From Anaerolinea sp. (GTDB taxonomy: Bacteria > Chloroflexota > Limnocylindria > Limnocylindrales > CSP1-4): a stretch of DNA of 64,000 bases. The DNA lies in the NCBI GenBank assembly GCA_013822395.1, contig PNKK01000009.1, forward strand, positions 1 to 64,000, given 5' to 3'. The position numbers and the translations under genes were made by a program. Positions 35,386 to 44,132 of the stretch are shown piece after piece. Position 1 is the stretch's first letter, and each line of letters opens with the position of its first letter. The notes under the pieces are model-generated. The model was not told the origin of the DNA and did not search any database. It saw only the letters and a list, made by a program, of their open reading frames with translations.

Positions 35386-35436
35386 GTGGATTTTCGAGGC
35401 CTTGTGGATTTTCGAGGCCTGTGGATTTTCGAGACC
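35386..35436. repeat. 17-18 bp tandem repeat x3 upstream of the acetate transporter
   Basis: Three copies of GTGGATTTTCGAGGCC (third copy ends GAGACC), starting at 35386, 35404 and 35421. The AT-rich TGGATTTTCG core contrasts with its surroundings. It lies in the likely promoter region of the transporter gene. Confidence 0.85.
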
Positions 35437-35630
35437 CACGCCGCGCCAAGGTGTTCAGCGGCTCCGCTACGGGTTTCGCGCCGCCGGGGCTCGATCTGAT
35501 CGAAGCGGGACAAGCCGGAGGTCGCCGAGCTCGTGCGCCGCTTCCGCGAGAGCCTGCAGCAGCGGACCAGCCGGGCTCAAGTCGGCTGAGGAGCGAGCTC
35601 GCTGCCAACCGGCCCCGCGTGCAGCCCCGC

Positions 35631-36686
35631 TCAGGCCTCCTCGCGCTCCACGGCCTCGCGTGTTGCCGGCTGGCGCGCGGGCAGCGGGACGTCCGACACG
35701 TTTCGAACGAAGGACGCGGCCATGGCGGTCGCCGCGGCCTGTTCCTGCTCCTCGACCGACAGGATTCCGAGCCGGCCGAGCGTTGCCAGCTCATCGCGGA
35801 TATAGGTCTTGAGCATCTCCGGGCCGTCCGTGCTGATCGTGAACCGGACCCCGTTGCGCCGGAACGTGTCGAAGATCCAGCGGATCTCGTCCCAGCCGGA
35901 GACCACCCTCGTGTTGAGGTTCGAGGTTGGGCAGATCTCGAGCACGATGCCCCGGTCGCGGATCATCGCCATCGCCCGCGGGTCGTAAGCGGCCTTCACG
36001 CCGTGCCCGATCCGGTCCGGCTCCAGGAGCTCCACGACGCGGGCGACCTCCTCGACCGGGCCCGCCTCGCCGGTGTGGACCGTGATCCCGAGTCCGAACT
36101 GGCGGGCCCGGCGGAAGAGCCTCCGGTAGTCGGCCACCCGGAAGGTCGACGATTCCGGACCGGCGATGTCGACCCCGACGACGCCCCGGTCCCGCCAGGT
36201 GATGGCCTTCTCGACGATGATCTCGTTGAGCTCGAACGGGAAGGCTCGGTCCAAGCAGAAGATGAGGCCGGGCTTGACCGGATATTCCAGGGTGGCCCGG
36301 TCCATGCCCCGGACCGCGGCGGCAACGATGTGGTCCAGGTCCTGTTCGCCGCCCCGGTTCCGCTTCATGGGGTTGAAGCGGAGCTCCATGGTCGTGACGT
36401 TGTTCTTCCGGTACGCCCCGCCGACGACCTCGTAGACGCTTCGCTCAACAGCCAGTGGCGAACTCTGGATGAGCTCGGTCCAATGAAAGAGCTGGAGGTA
36501 GCCGTCGAAGGACTTCGTCCCGCGCGGGTTGACCGTGATCAGCTCTCGGAACTGCCAGTAGTCCTTGGTCGGGAGCTTGATGCCCTGCGAGTGGGCGATT
36601 CCCCACATGATCGCCGGGGTCACCGCGGCACCGAGGTGGCAGTGAAGCTCGGCAAGCGGGATCGACCGGGAGAGCTGGCGCGCCAT
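35631..36686 (-). CDS. Adenosine deaminase-family amidohydrolase
   Basis: A 351-residue amidohydrolase of the adenosine/AMP deaminase type. Metal and catalytic motifs: AELHCHLGAA (two His), HTGEAG (His, Glu), a RIGHGV segment, CPTSN and FTISTDGPEM. The last motif has Gly where many adenosine deaminases have a second Asp (STDDP). ATG 36686 gives the usual N-terminus. Converts adenosine, adenine or a related purine to the keto form; the family alone does not decide which. Confidence 0.85.
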   Translation of the reverse strand: MARQLSRSIPLAELHCHLGAAVTPAIMWGIAHSQGIKLPTKDYWQFRELITVNPRGTKSFDGYLQLFHWTELIQSSPLAVERSVYEVVGGAYRKNNVTTMELRFNPMKRNRGGEQDLDHIVAAAVRGMDRATLEYPVKPGLIFCLDRAFPFELNEIIVEKAITWRDRGVVGVDIAGPESSTFRVADYRRLFRRARQFGLGITVHTGEAGPVEEVARVVELLEPDRIGHGVKAAYDPRAMAMIRDRGIVLEICPTSNLNTRVVSGWDEIRWIFDTFRRNGVRFTISTDGPEMLKTYIRDELATLGRLGILSVEEQEQAAATAMAASFVRNVSDVPLPARQPATREAVEREEA

Positions 36687-36711
36687 CACCAGGCAGGATA
36701 GCCGACGCCGC

Positions 36712-38337
36712 TCACCGGCCGGGCGCGGCCATGCCGATGCAGACGGTGTAGCCGGAGGCGTCCGCGCTGGACCCGGCCCGGAATCCGTACAGCGCAGGAC
36801 CGCCGAACTCGGTCGTGAGCACTGGCGCCACGATGGCGAGGCCCGGAACCGCACGCGCCGCGGTCAGGACCGGCAGCGGCCCGTCGTCGGCGAGCGGGAA
36901 CAGGATCGTGGAGGTGACCGGGCCGCGGCTCGCCGTCTCGGGCCCGACGAATCCGATGACCGACGGGGCGCCACGAATGAGGGTCTCGCCGCAGCCGACG
37001 AGTTTGGACCTGCCAAGACCCGGGTAGACCGCGCCGGTCCCGGGAGCGATGTCCAACAGTCGGATGCCCGACGGCGCAGGGCCGCCGTCGGTCGGCTCGG
37101 TTGTGCCCAGCAGGATGCCGCTCGAGCCGGCATACCCCGCCCAGGCTCGGGTCGCCGACAGCAGGACGGGCTCCGCGCGGACGTATCCCGGGCGAAGCTC
37201 GAGGTGCCAGGTCTGATCGTGCAACCCGTCGCCGTCGACCCACTTGACGCGCAGGGCATATACGCCCGGCGGCCAGGTCGCGCCGCCGGGTTGGGCAAAG
37301 GCGACGAACGACAGGCGGTCACCCGACGTCGTCATCGTTGCGTCCCCCGTGTTCGCCGATTCCTCGAATGGGGCGAGTCGACGCAGATTCGCCGAGCGGA
37401 TCGTGGACACGGGAGGTAGGACGACGCCGAGCCAGGTCGTCAACGGCAGGTGGGCCCGGGCGACGAAGGATCGCGGCGGTCCGTCCGCGGCGCGTCGATC
37501 CAGGTTCAGCCAGGCTTCGATCTGGTCGAGCTCGGCGCCCGCCGTGGACGTCAGCGGGACCGCGGCGCCGTCAACGAAGGCGAAGAGGCCGACCGGCAGT
37601 CCGTCCAGATCCGGTCCTTCAAGCGTCGCGATCGGGGGGATCACGACCGCCGAGGCCTTCGGATCCGGCAGCACCCCGAATCCATCCAGGATCTCGACAT
37701 CGATCCGCCGGATATCGCCACCAGCCAGTACGTCCACCCGATACCGGCCAGGCTCCCAGGGCTGAAGGGCCGCCCCGGCCAGTCCGCCTCGAAGGAAGAG
37801 GTACGCGCCACGAGCCGGGACATCGTTGATGGGCCGAGCGTCGATCCACTCGAGGCCGCGACGCCCACGGTCCAGCCAGATCCTGACGTCGAGTGGTGCC
37901 TCCGCCGGTGGGAATGTGACGCCCAGAGCGACCACGATGTTGTCACGCGCATCCACGGTCGCGGTTGTGTCGTCCGTGCTGTTGGCACCGACGGCGATCC
38001 AACGCTCCGTGTAACGCGGCGAAGAGCCGGACGACGCCTTGGGTGACGCGCCCGTGACGATCGTGCGGATCCCCCATTCCCGGCGCGGCGAAACGACCTG
38101 AGTGACGTCCAGCCAGCTGGGCGGCACGGCAGCCGCGGACGCGGGGCTCGGTTCCGGCTCCCGGCCGGACGGCTCGATCGTCGGGGACGCGTGGGCCGTG
38201 GTTGCGGGTCCCGCGACCCCCCACGGCTTGACGATCGCGATCGCGATCGCCGCGGCCACGACCACCAGACCGACCATCGCGGGGTCGATCGACCGTCGGC
38301 GGCGACCGAGCTTGACCGGCTCGAACTCGACGCTCAC
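36712..38337 (-). CDS. Membrane-anchored exported protein of unknown function
   Basis: A 541-residue protein: a basic leader, one membrane helix (PAMVGLVVVAAAIAIAIV), a Ser/Pro-rich spacer, then an extracellular region of about 470 residues made of beta-strand repeats (ILFPLADDGPL, YALRVKWVDGDGL). The late cysteines (VGCGET, TVCIGM) could form a disulfide. GTG 38337 is preferred over a TTG four codons upstream that falls inside a duplicated sequence. No domain recognised. It follows the lipA tail-repeat region on the same strand. Confidence 0.7.
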   Translation of the reverse strand: MSVEFEPVKLGRRRRSIDPAMVGLVVVAAAIAIAIVKPWGVAGPATTAHASPTIEPSGREPEPSPASAAAVPPSWLDVTQVVSPRREWGIRTIVTGASPKASSGSSPRYTERWIAVGANSTDDTTATVDARDNIVVALGVTFPPAEAPLDVRIWLDRGRRGLEWIDARPINDVPARGAYLFLRGGLAGAALQPWEPGRYRVDVLAGGDIRRIDVEILDGFGVLPDPKASAVVIPPIATLEGPDLDGLPVGLFAFVDGAAVPLTSTAGAELDQIEAWLNLDRRAADGPPRSFVARAHLPLTTWLGVVLPPVSTIRSANLRRLAPFEESANTGDATMTTSGDRLSFVAFAQPGGATWPPGVYALRVKWVDGDGLHDQTWHLELRPGYVRAEPVLLSATRAWAGYAGSSGILLGTTEPTDGGPAPSGIRLLDIAPGTGAVYPGLGRSKLVGCGETLIRGAPSVIGFVGPETASRGPVTSTILFPLADDGPLPVLTAARAVPGLAIVAPVLTTEFGGPALYGFRAGSSADASGYTVCIGMAAPGR

Positions 38338-38346
38338 GGGTCCGCC

Positions 38347-38516
38347 CAATCAGCCGGCCGGCGGGACCACGCGGCCTTCGGTAGTCATCGAGGCGATCCG
38401 GAAGACGCTGTCGGCATCAGGCAATCAGCCGGCCGGCGGGACCACGCGGCCTTCGGTGTCGAGCGCGGCCCGGCGCCGGAGCGCCTCGGGCGCCTCGGGC
38501 GCCTCGGGCGCGAGTG
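38347..38516 (-). repeat. Reiterated lipA 3'-end sequence plus 9-bp x3 repeat
   Basis: A 36-bp sequence occurs identically at 38347-38382 and 38422-38457 (period 75 bp). Read on the minus strand each copy encodes TEGRVVPPAG followed by a stop, matching the real lipA tail DADGRVVPLAG plus stop. The upstream part of the second copy also resembles lipA (ALRRRAALD versus ALRRRQATID). Between them and lipA lie three perfect copies of GCGCCTCGG (38481-38507). Confidence 0.9.
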
Positions 38517-39593
38517 TCAGCCCGCCAGGGGGACAACGCGGCCGTCGGCATCGATGGTGGCCTGCCGCCGACGGAGCGCGCGCAGCTCGGCGCCCGGGAC
38601 CTGATCGCGAGCATGGTAGCTCGATCGGACCAACGGCCCCGATTCGACATGCCGGAACCCGAGCGCAAGCGCCTCGGCCTTCATCTCGGCGAACTCGTCG
38701 GGGTGGTAGTAGCGCTCAACCGGTAGGTGCTTCAGCGACGGCCGCAGGTACTGGCCGACCGTGAGAATGTCGCATTCGACCTCACGTAGAGCCCTGAGCG
38801 CCTCGGTCACCTCGTCCCGCGTCTCGCCGAGGCCGACCATGAGCGAGCTCTTGGTGTACGCCTCATGGCCGAGCTCCGCGGCGTACGTCTTCGCCCGCTC
38901 CAGCACGCCCAGGCTTCGGTCCCAGCGCGCCCGCCTGCGGACCGGCTTCTGGAGCCGCTTCACCGTCTCGAGGTTGTGGTTGAGGATATCCGGCCCGGCC
39001 GCCATCACCTCGCGGAGCGGGACCGCCTCGCCGTTGAAATCCGGGATGAGGACCTCGACGCCCATGCCCGGGATCCGCTGGCGGAGCTGGCGGATCGTCT
39101 CGGCGAAGATGTGGGCGCCGCCGTCGGGGAGATCGTCGCGGGCGACCGAGGTCACGACCACATGATCGAGGCCGAGCCCGGATAGCGCCTCGGCGACCCG
39201 GCGCGGCTCGTCGTCATCGAACCAGGTTGGTTTGCCTGTCTTGATGTTGCAGAAGCCGCAGGCTCGGGTGCACGTATCGCCGAGGATCATGATCGTGGCG
39301 GTGCGCTGGTCCCAGCACTCCCCGACGTTCGGGCAGTGAGCCTCCTCGCAGACGGTGTTGAGGTTGAGGCCACGAAGGAGCCGCTTCAGGTCCTGGTAGT
39401 TCTCGCCGGACGGCATCCGAGCCCGGATCCAGTTCGGGTGTCGGCGGAGCGCCGCCGAGCCGTCCGAGCCGGGGAGCCCCGCAAGCTCTCCACCCCCCAT
39501 CGCGCCGCCCCCCATCGCGATGGAGACGGGCTCGCCCGGCCCGTGACCGTGAGCGGCGGGGGGGGGCTGGAAGATCGGGAGTTCACGAGCCAT
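38517..39593 (-). CDS. lipA: Lipoyl synthase
   Basis: A 358-residue radical SAM enzyme. Auxiliary cluster cysteines are in CEEAHCPNVGEC (C82, C87, C93) and the radical SAM cluster in CTRACGFC (C108, C112, C115). RRHPNWIRARMPSGENYQDLK and the C-terminal GPLVRSSYHA are diagnostic. The first 45 residues are an unusual His/Gly/Pro-rich extension. Inserts two sulfurs into octanoyl groups on E2 lipoyl domains; the E2 gene lies 500 bp upstream on the same strand. The 3' end has been copied twice into the downstream spacer. Confidence 0.97.
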   Translation of the reverse strand: MARELPIFQPPPAAHGHGPGEPVSIAMGGGAMGGGELAGLPGSDGSAALRRHPNWIRARMPSGENYQDLKRLLRGLNLNTVCEEAHCPNVGECWDQRTATIMILGDTCTRACGFCNIKTGKPTWFDDDEPRRVAEALSGLGLDHVVVTSVARDDLPDGGAHIFAETIRQLRQRIPGMGVEVLIPDFNGEAVPLREVMAAGPDILNHNLETVKRLQKPVRRRARWDRSLGVLERAKTYAAELGHEAYTKSSLMVGLGETRDEVTEALRALREVECDILTVGQYLRPSLKHLPVERYYHPDEFAEMKAEALALGFRHVESGPLVRSSYHARDQVPGAELRALRRRQATIDADGRVVPLAG

Positions 39594-39653
39594 GCTGCAG
39601 GGAGTGTACGGCGACCGGCCGTCGGGGACGTCCTCACGCTTCGAAAACGCCGG

Positions 39654-40202
39654 TCACGGGACGAGGTTCACGGCCGGAATGTCGGTCGCATAGGTCCGTC
39701 CGCTGGAGGCGTCTCCGGACACCAGGATCAGCCGGTAGGTCTCCCGGTTCGAGAACGCCTCGAGCTGTGCGGAGGCGAGAGATTCGAGGTTGACGACGGC
39801 ACTCCAGCCCAGCGCGTCGGGATCGATGGCCGCCGTCACGCCCAGGTCGAGGCAGCCGGCGCGACCCAGCCGGCGATTGCCCTCCTCGCCGCGATCCGGG
39901 CCCGGACCGGGGTCCGCCGGACAGAGATAGCCGTGGGTGTTCGCATCTCGATAGCCGGGTACGAGGAGGTTGAGCTTCGTGCCGTCGCGGCGAACGGTCA
40001 CCCCGAAGCCAGCCAACGGGCTGCAGGCGGCAGCCACGAGACCGAGCGCCACGAGGGCCGAGACGAGTGCGGAGAGTTGCGGCGCACCTCCGGCTCCGTG
40101 TCCGCGCCCTCGGGAGGTCTGCGACCTAGTACATCGCCGTGTCAGGGCCGATCGCCTCCAGCCAGGCCTTGATGTCTCGAAGGAGGGCGGCACCGCCGGC
40201 AC
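39654..40202 (-). CDS. Small lipoprotein of unknown function
   Basis: A frame of 182 residues with a lipoprotein-type signal (hydrophobic core LSALVSALVALGLV, lipobox AAAC) and about 115 mature residues containing two cysteines. The start is uncertain: no ATG precedes the signal, and the GTG at 40202 overlaps the E2 gene by 77 bp. Lies between E2 and lipA on the same strand. No family recognised. Confidence 0.55.
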   Translation of the reverse strand: MPAVPPSFETSRPGWRRSALTRRCTRSQTSRGRGHGAGGAPQLSALVSALVALGLVAAACSPLAGFGVTVRRDGTKLNLLVPGYRDANTHGYLCPADPGPGPDRGEEGNRRLGRAGCLDLGVTAAIDPDALGWSAVVNLESLASAQLEAFSNRETYRLILVSGDASSGRTYATDIPAVNLVP

Positions 40203-41583
40203 CGTCGTTGGCGCGATGGTCCACGCCGAGGACCATGTTCATGATCGAGCGGATGGCGATGACGTCGCCCTCGGGCGTCTCCACGACGACGGGCCGCTTC
40301 GTGATCCGGTCCATCGTGACGATCGCGACCTCCGGCACGTTGATAATCGGCATGACCATGTTCGTGCCGAGCCAGCCGGTGTTGTCCACGGTGAACGTGC
40401 CGCCACCGAAGTCGTCGAGGCGGAGCTTGTTGGCGCGAGCCCGCTCGGAGACGTCGGCGATGGCCTTGTTGAGCCCGGCGATCGAGAGGTTGTCGACGTC
40501 GCGGATGACCGGCACGATGAGGCCGTCGGCGACCGCGACGGCGATGCCGATGTTGATCCGCCGTTTGGCCACCAGGCCCTGATCGGTCCAGTGGGCGTTG
40601 AAGGTCGGGTTCCGCTTGAGCGCCTCGGCCGATGCCTTCACCACGAAGGGAACGAAGCTCAGCGACACGCCCTCCCGCGCCTGGAAGTCCTTCTTCGCCC
40701 GATCGCGGAAGCGGACGAGGCTCGTGACGTCCACCTCCATCTGGACGAAGGCATGGGGCACCTGGAGCGCCCGGGTCATCTGTGCGGCGATCCCCTTCCT
40801 CATCTGGGTCATCGGGATGAGGACCTCGTCCGCGCCAGGCGGGAAGACGATGCCGGGCGCCGCGGTCGTGGCGGTCGGGGCGGGGGCGGGGGCGGGGGCG
40901 GGCCGCGACGCCGGCCCGGGCGGCGTCGCCGGGGACACCGGGGCCTGGGTCCCGGCGAATGAGGCAGCCGAGACGGCCGCGGCATCCTGTCGGCCAACCG
41001 GCTTCCCGGTCCGCTGCGACTCAACGTAGTCAGTGACGTCCTCGCGGGTGATCCGCCCACCGCCGCCCGTGCCGACGATCATCGCGGCCTGGAGACCGTG
41101 CTCGCGGAGGAGGCGCCGGACCGCCGGGGTCATTCGGGCGTCGGCGTTGCCCGGCAGCTCGTGGGGCGTGCGCTCGTCCGAGCCGGCGGGGCCGTGCGCG
41201 GCGGCGGAGGCAACCCCGATCGATGCCATCGGCGACGCGGGCCGGGCGGGGGTCTCGGCCGCGGGGGTCGCCGAGACTGGGGTCGCGGCCGGTCCCGGAG
41301 AGGGCGCGGCGGCGGATGGCACTGGCGCTACGGATGCGTCGCCAGTGTCGCCCTCGTCGATCACCGCGATCTCGGCATTGTTCGGGACGGTCGCGCCCTC
41401 CTCGACGAGGATCTCGCGGAGGATGCCCTCGAACGGCGACGGGACCTCGGCGTTGACCTTGTCGGTGATGACCTCGAGGAGCGGCTCGTACTTGGCGACG
41501 TGGTCGCCCGGCTGCTTGAGCCACTTGCCGATCGTCCCCTCGGCCACGCTTTCGCCAAGCTGGGGCATCGTCACCTTGGCCAT
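40126..41583 (-). CDS. 2-oxoacid dehydrogenase E2 (dihydrolipoamide acyltransferase)
   Basis: A 485-residue E2 with one lipoyl domain (lipoyl-lysine in VITDKVNAEVPSP, residue 42), an Ala/Pro linker, an E3/E1-binding domain (RMTPAVRRLLREHGL, ending GRITREDVTDYV), a second Pro/Ala linker made of PAPAPAPAP, and the catalytic core. The active-site motif near the end reads DHRANDGAGGA (His and Asp of HRxxxDG). The ATG at 41583 has GAGGAGG upstream. Likely the acyltransferase of a branched-chain or pyruvate dehydrogenase complex with the E1 and E3 genes at 43-47 kb. Confidence 0.93.
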   Translation of the reverse strand: MAKVTMPQLGESVAEGTIGKWLKQPGDHVAKYEPLLEVITDKVNAEVPSPFEGILREILVEEGATVPNNAEIAVIDEGDTGDASVAPVPSAAAPSPGPAATPVSATPAAETPARPASPMASIGVASAAAHGPAGSDERTPHELPGNADARMTPAVRRLLREHGLQAAMIVGTGGGGRITREDVTDYVESQRTGKPVGRQDAAAVSAASFAGTQAPVSPATPPGPASRPAPAPAPAPTATTAAPGIVFPPGADEVLIPMTQMRKGIAAQMTRALQVPHAFVQMEVDVTSLVRFRDRAKKDFQAREGVSLSFVPFVVKASAEALKRNPTFNAHWTDQGLVAKRRINIGIAVAVADGLIVPVIRDVDNLSIAGLNKAIADVSERARANKLRLDDFGGGTFTVDNTGWLGTNMVMPIINVPEVAIVTMDRITKRPVVVETPEGDVIAIRSIMNMVLGVDHRANDGAGGAALLRDIKAWLEAIGPDTAMY

Positions 41584-41749
41584 GGAAGGAACCTCCTCGG
41601 GGGAGTGGAACGCCGATCCCGTCGCGCCGCGGCGGTCGTCGCCGGTCGCGCGGCGCCTAGTGTCCCCCATCCGCCGAAGCCGTGCCAGCACGGCGGTGCG
41701 ACGGACCGCAGGTGAGTGAGCGTGAAGCGCCGCATGCCAGAGTCCGCGC

Positions 41750-42490
41750 ATGGACGGTCGAAGGATCGGACGGGTCGTGCGGGTGCTTCGGCACCGGCTT
41801 TGTTGGCGCCAGCTCGACTTGGCCGGTCGCGCGGGGCTGAGCCAGTCGCTCGTCTCGCTGATCGAGCGCGGACACATCGAGGCGGTCGCGGTTGGCAAGC
41901 TGGAGGCCGTCCTTCGCGCCCTCGACGCCGATCTCGTCCTGCTGGCCCGATGGCGCGGCGGCGACCTCGACCGGCTGCTCGACGAGGCCCATGCCAGACT
42001 CGTCGGCGTCGCCGTCGAGCTGCTCACGGCGGCCGGCTGGGCGGTCGAGGTCGAGGTCACGTACGCGGTTGACTTCGAACAGGGTTCGATCGACATCCTT
42101 GCCTGGCACTCCGGCTCCGCTGCGCTGCTGGCAGTCGAAGTGAAGTCCGAGCTGGTGTCGGTCGAGGAGACGCTGCGTCGGCACGATGCGAAGGCCCGGC
42201 TGGCGGCCCGGATCGCCGTTGAGCGGTTCGGCTGGCGGGGGCGGACGGTCGCCCGGCTGCTCGTCCTGCCGGAGGGCACGACGCCCCGGCGCCGCGTCGC
42301 ACGCCACGATGCGGTCCTGGCGCGTGCCTATCCGCTCCGATCCATCGATGCCCGGGCGTGGCTCTCGGCGCCGACGACGGCCCAGGGCAGCCTGGTCTTC
42401 CTTCCGTCGCCACCGAGCAACAGGGCTCGTGGTAGGAGCGGCTCCCCCACCCGGAAGCGCGTCAGGCGGGCGGTGACGCGCTCGATCTGA
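41750..42490 (+). CDS. XRE-type HTH protein fused to a PD-(D/E)XK-like domain
   Basis: A 246-residue protein. Residues 10-65 form a Cro/C1-type helix-turn-helix (RQLDLAGRAGLSQSLVSLIERG). The second half carries a restriction-like core: Asp in SIDILAW (D115) and Glu-x-Lys in LLAVEVKSEL (E130, K132), separated by a beta strand as in the PD-(D/E)XK fold. It sits alone on the plus strand, interrupting the minus-strand 2-oxoacid dehydrogenase cluster. Proteins with this fusion occur in several high-GC phyla without known function. A DNA-binding nuclease or a regulator with a dead nuclease fold are both possible. Confidence 0.75.
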   Translation: MDGRRIGRVVRVLRHRLCWRQLDLAGRAGLSQSLVSLIERGHIEAVAVGKLEAVLRALDADLVLLARWRGGDLDRLLDEAHARLVGVAVELLTAAGWAVEVEVTYAVDFEQGSIDILAWHSGSAALLAVEVKSELVSVEETLRRHDAKARLAARIAVERFGWRGRTVARLLVLPEGTTPRRRVARHDAVLARAYPLRSIDARAWLSAPTTAQGSLVFLPSPPSNRARGRSGSPTRKRVRRAVTRSI

Positions 42491-42605
42491 GCGTGCGCGA
42501 GACGCTGATGGTCTCGCCAGTACCCGAGACCCTCGAGATTGGCGCCTGTCCGCGCCTAGGACGAGCGGCATTCGTACGTGGCGACGGAATCGCCGGCACG
42601 GCCGG

Positions 42606-43127
42606 TTAGCAGCAACCGGATGCGTAGGTGGTAACGGAACGGCCCGCGGAGACCGGACAGGCCCGGCGAGGACCGTCAGAGACGGGCCGGCGAGGACCGG
42701 ATCGCGCGCTGGACATCGCCTTCCGATGTGCCAGCCCGTGTTCCCCGCGCCGGGCGACCTCCCACGCCGCGTCGCCGGCCGCGCGCTCGTACCCGCGACG
42801 GGTCAACTCCGCCAGCTCCGAGAAGAGCGCCTCGTCCACGGACGTGAAGTTGAAGCACGACTTGCCCTGCATCCGCCGCCGGAGCGCTGGCGACGCGCCC
42901 TCGAGGAGCACCGGCTCGACGTAGACCGGCATGAGGTAGTAACTGACGTAGCGCTTGCCGAGCCGCACGCCACCGAACCAGGTCGTCGGATCGCGCTTGG
43001 CCTCGACCGCCATGTCGACGCCGTAGAGCGCCGCGGTGTCGGTGCTCACGTGCATCCGCCGGCCGTACGGCTCGAGGATGTCGCGGAGCCGCCGGAAGAC
43101 CGCCCCGAAGTCCTCGCTCGATGCCAT
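42606..43127 (-). CDS. Conserved hypothetical protein
   Basis: A 173-residue protein. The first 120 residues look well conserved: a YVSYYLMPVYVEPVLLE segment followed by MQGKSCFNF. I recognise this as a widespread bacterial domain of unknown function but cannot name it with certainty. The last 45 residues are Arg/Pro/Ser-rich, low-complexity and end in Cys-Cys, probably a recent extension. It follows E1 beta by 21 bp on the same strand. Confidence 0.65.
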   Translation of the reverse strand: MASSEDFGAVFRRLRDILEPYGRRMHVSTDTAALYGVDMAVEAKRDPTTWFGGVRLGKRYVSYYLMPVYVEPVLLEGASPALRRRMQGKSCFNFTSVDEALFSELAELTRRGYERAAGDAAWEVARRGEHGLAHRKAMSSARSGPRRPVSDGPRRACPVSAGRSVTTYASGCC

Positions 43128-43148
43128 CGGCCGTACGCTCCCCCCGGC

Positions 43149-44132
43149 TCAGTACGCCGCGAGCTTCCGGATGCCGGCGGCGATCTTCTCGGGGTTGACC
43201 ATGAACCAGTCCTCGAGGACATGGTTGTACGGGACCCCCGGGACATCCGGCCCGGCAATCCGCGTCACCGGGCCGTCGAGATAGTCGAACGCCTCCTCCG
43301 CGACGATCGCGGAGACCTCCGCCCCGTAGCCCCCGAACCGGTTGTCCTCGTAGGCCACGAGGCACTTGCCGGTCTTTCGGACCGAGGTCAGAAGCGTCTC
43401 CTTGTCGATCGGGCGCAGAGTCCGGAGGTCCACCACCTCCACGCTGATCCCCTCGTCCGCCACGACGTCGGCCGCCTCGAGGGCGTAGTGGGCCATCAGC
43501 CCGTAGGCGACGACCGTGATCTGCTTTCCCTCGTGGGTGACGGCCGCTCGACCCAGGGGCACGGTGTAGTCCGTGTCCGGCACGTCGCCCCGAACCGACC
43601 GGTACATCTTCTTGTGCTCGAAGAAGAGGACCGGGTCGTCATCGCGGATCGCAGACCGGAGGAGGCCCTTCGCGTCGTACGGCGTGGACGGGATCACGAC
43701 CTTGAGTCCCGGGATGTGCGTGAAGAACGCCTCGACGGACTGGGAATGGTAGAGCGCGCCATGGACTCCCCCGCCGTATGGGGCGCGAATCGTCATGGGC
43801 ACCCCGAACCCGTTGTTCGAGCGATACCGCATCCGCGAGGCCTCGGACAGGATCTGGTTGAAGGCCGGGAAGATGAAGTCGGCGAACTGGATCTCCGCGA
43901 CCGGCCGGAGCCCGTTCACGGCAGCCCCGATCGAGGCACCGACGATCAGTGATTCCGTGAGCGGCGTGTCGATCACGCGGTCGTCGCCGAACTCGGCCCA
44001 CAGACCGTCCGTGGCCAGGAAGACGCCGCCCTTCTTGCCGACGTCCTCGCCGAGGACGATGACGGACGGGTCCCGCCGCATCTCCTCCGCAAGCGTCTCG
44101 CGGATCGCCTCGATGAAGGTCCGAAGCGCCAT
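43149..44132 (-). CDS. 2-oxoacid dehydrogenase E1 beta subunit
   Basis: A 327-residue E1 beta: VIVLGEDVGKKGGVF, TPLTESLIVGASIGAAVNGLRP, the PYGGGVHGALYHSQSVEAF segment and a C-terminal transketolase domain (GKCLVAYEDNRFGG). Coupled to E1 alpha by a TGATG junction. With E1 alpha it forms the thiamin-diphosphate heterotetramer that decarboxylates a 2-oxoacid and acylates the E2 lipoyl group. Confidence 0.95.
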   Translation of the reverse strand: MALRTFIEAIRETLAEEMRRDPSVIVLGEDVGKKGGVFLATDGLWAEFGDDRVIDTPLTESLIVGASIGAAVNGLRPVAEIQFADFIFPAFNQILSEASRMRYRSNNGFGVPMTIRAPYGGGVHGALYHSQSVEAFFTHIPGLKVVIPSTPYDAKGLLRSAIRDDDPVLFFEHKKMYRSVRGDVPDTDYTVPLGRAAVTHEGKQITVVAYGLMAHYALEAADVVADEGISVEVVDLRTLRPIDKETLLTSVRKTGKCLVAYEDNRFGGYGAEVSAIVAEEAFDYLDGPVTRIAGPDVPGVPYNHVLEDWFMVNPEKIAAGIRKLAAY

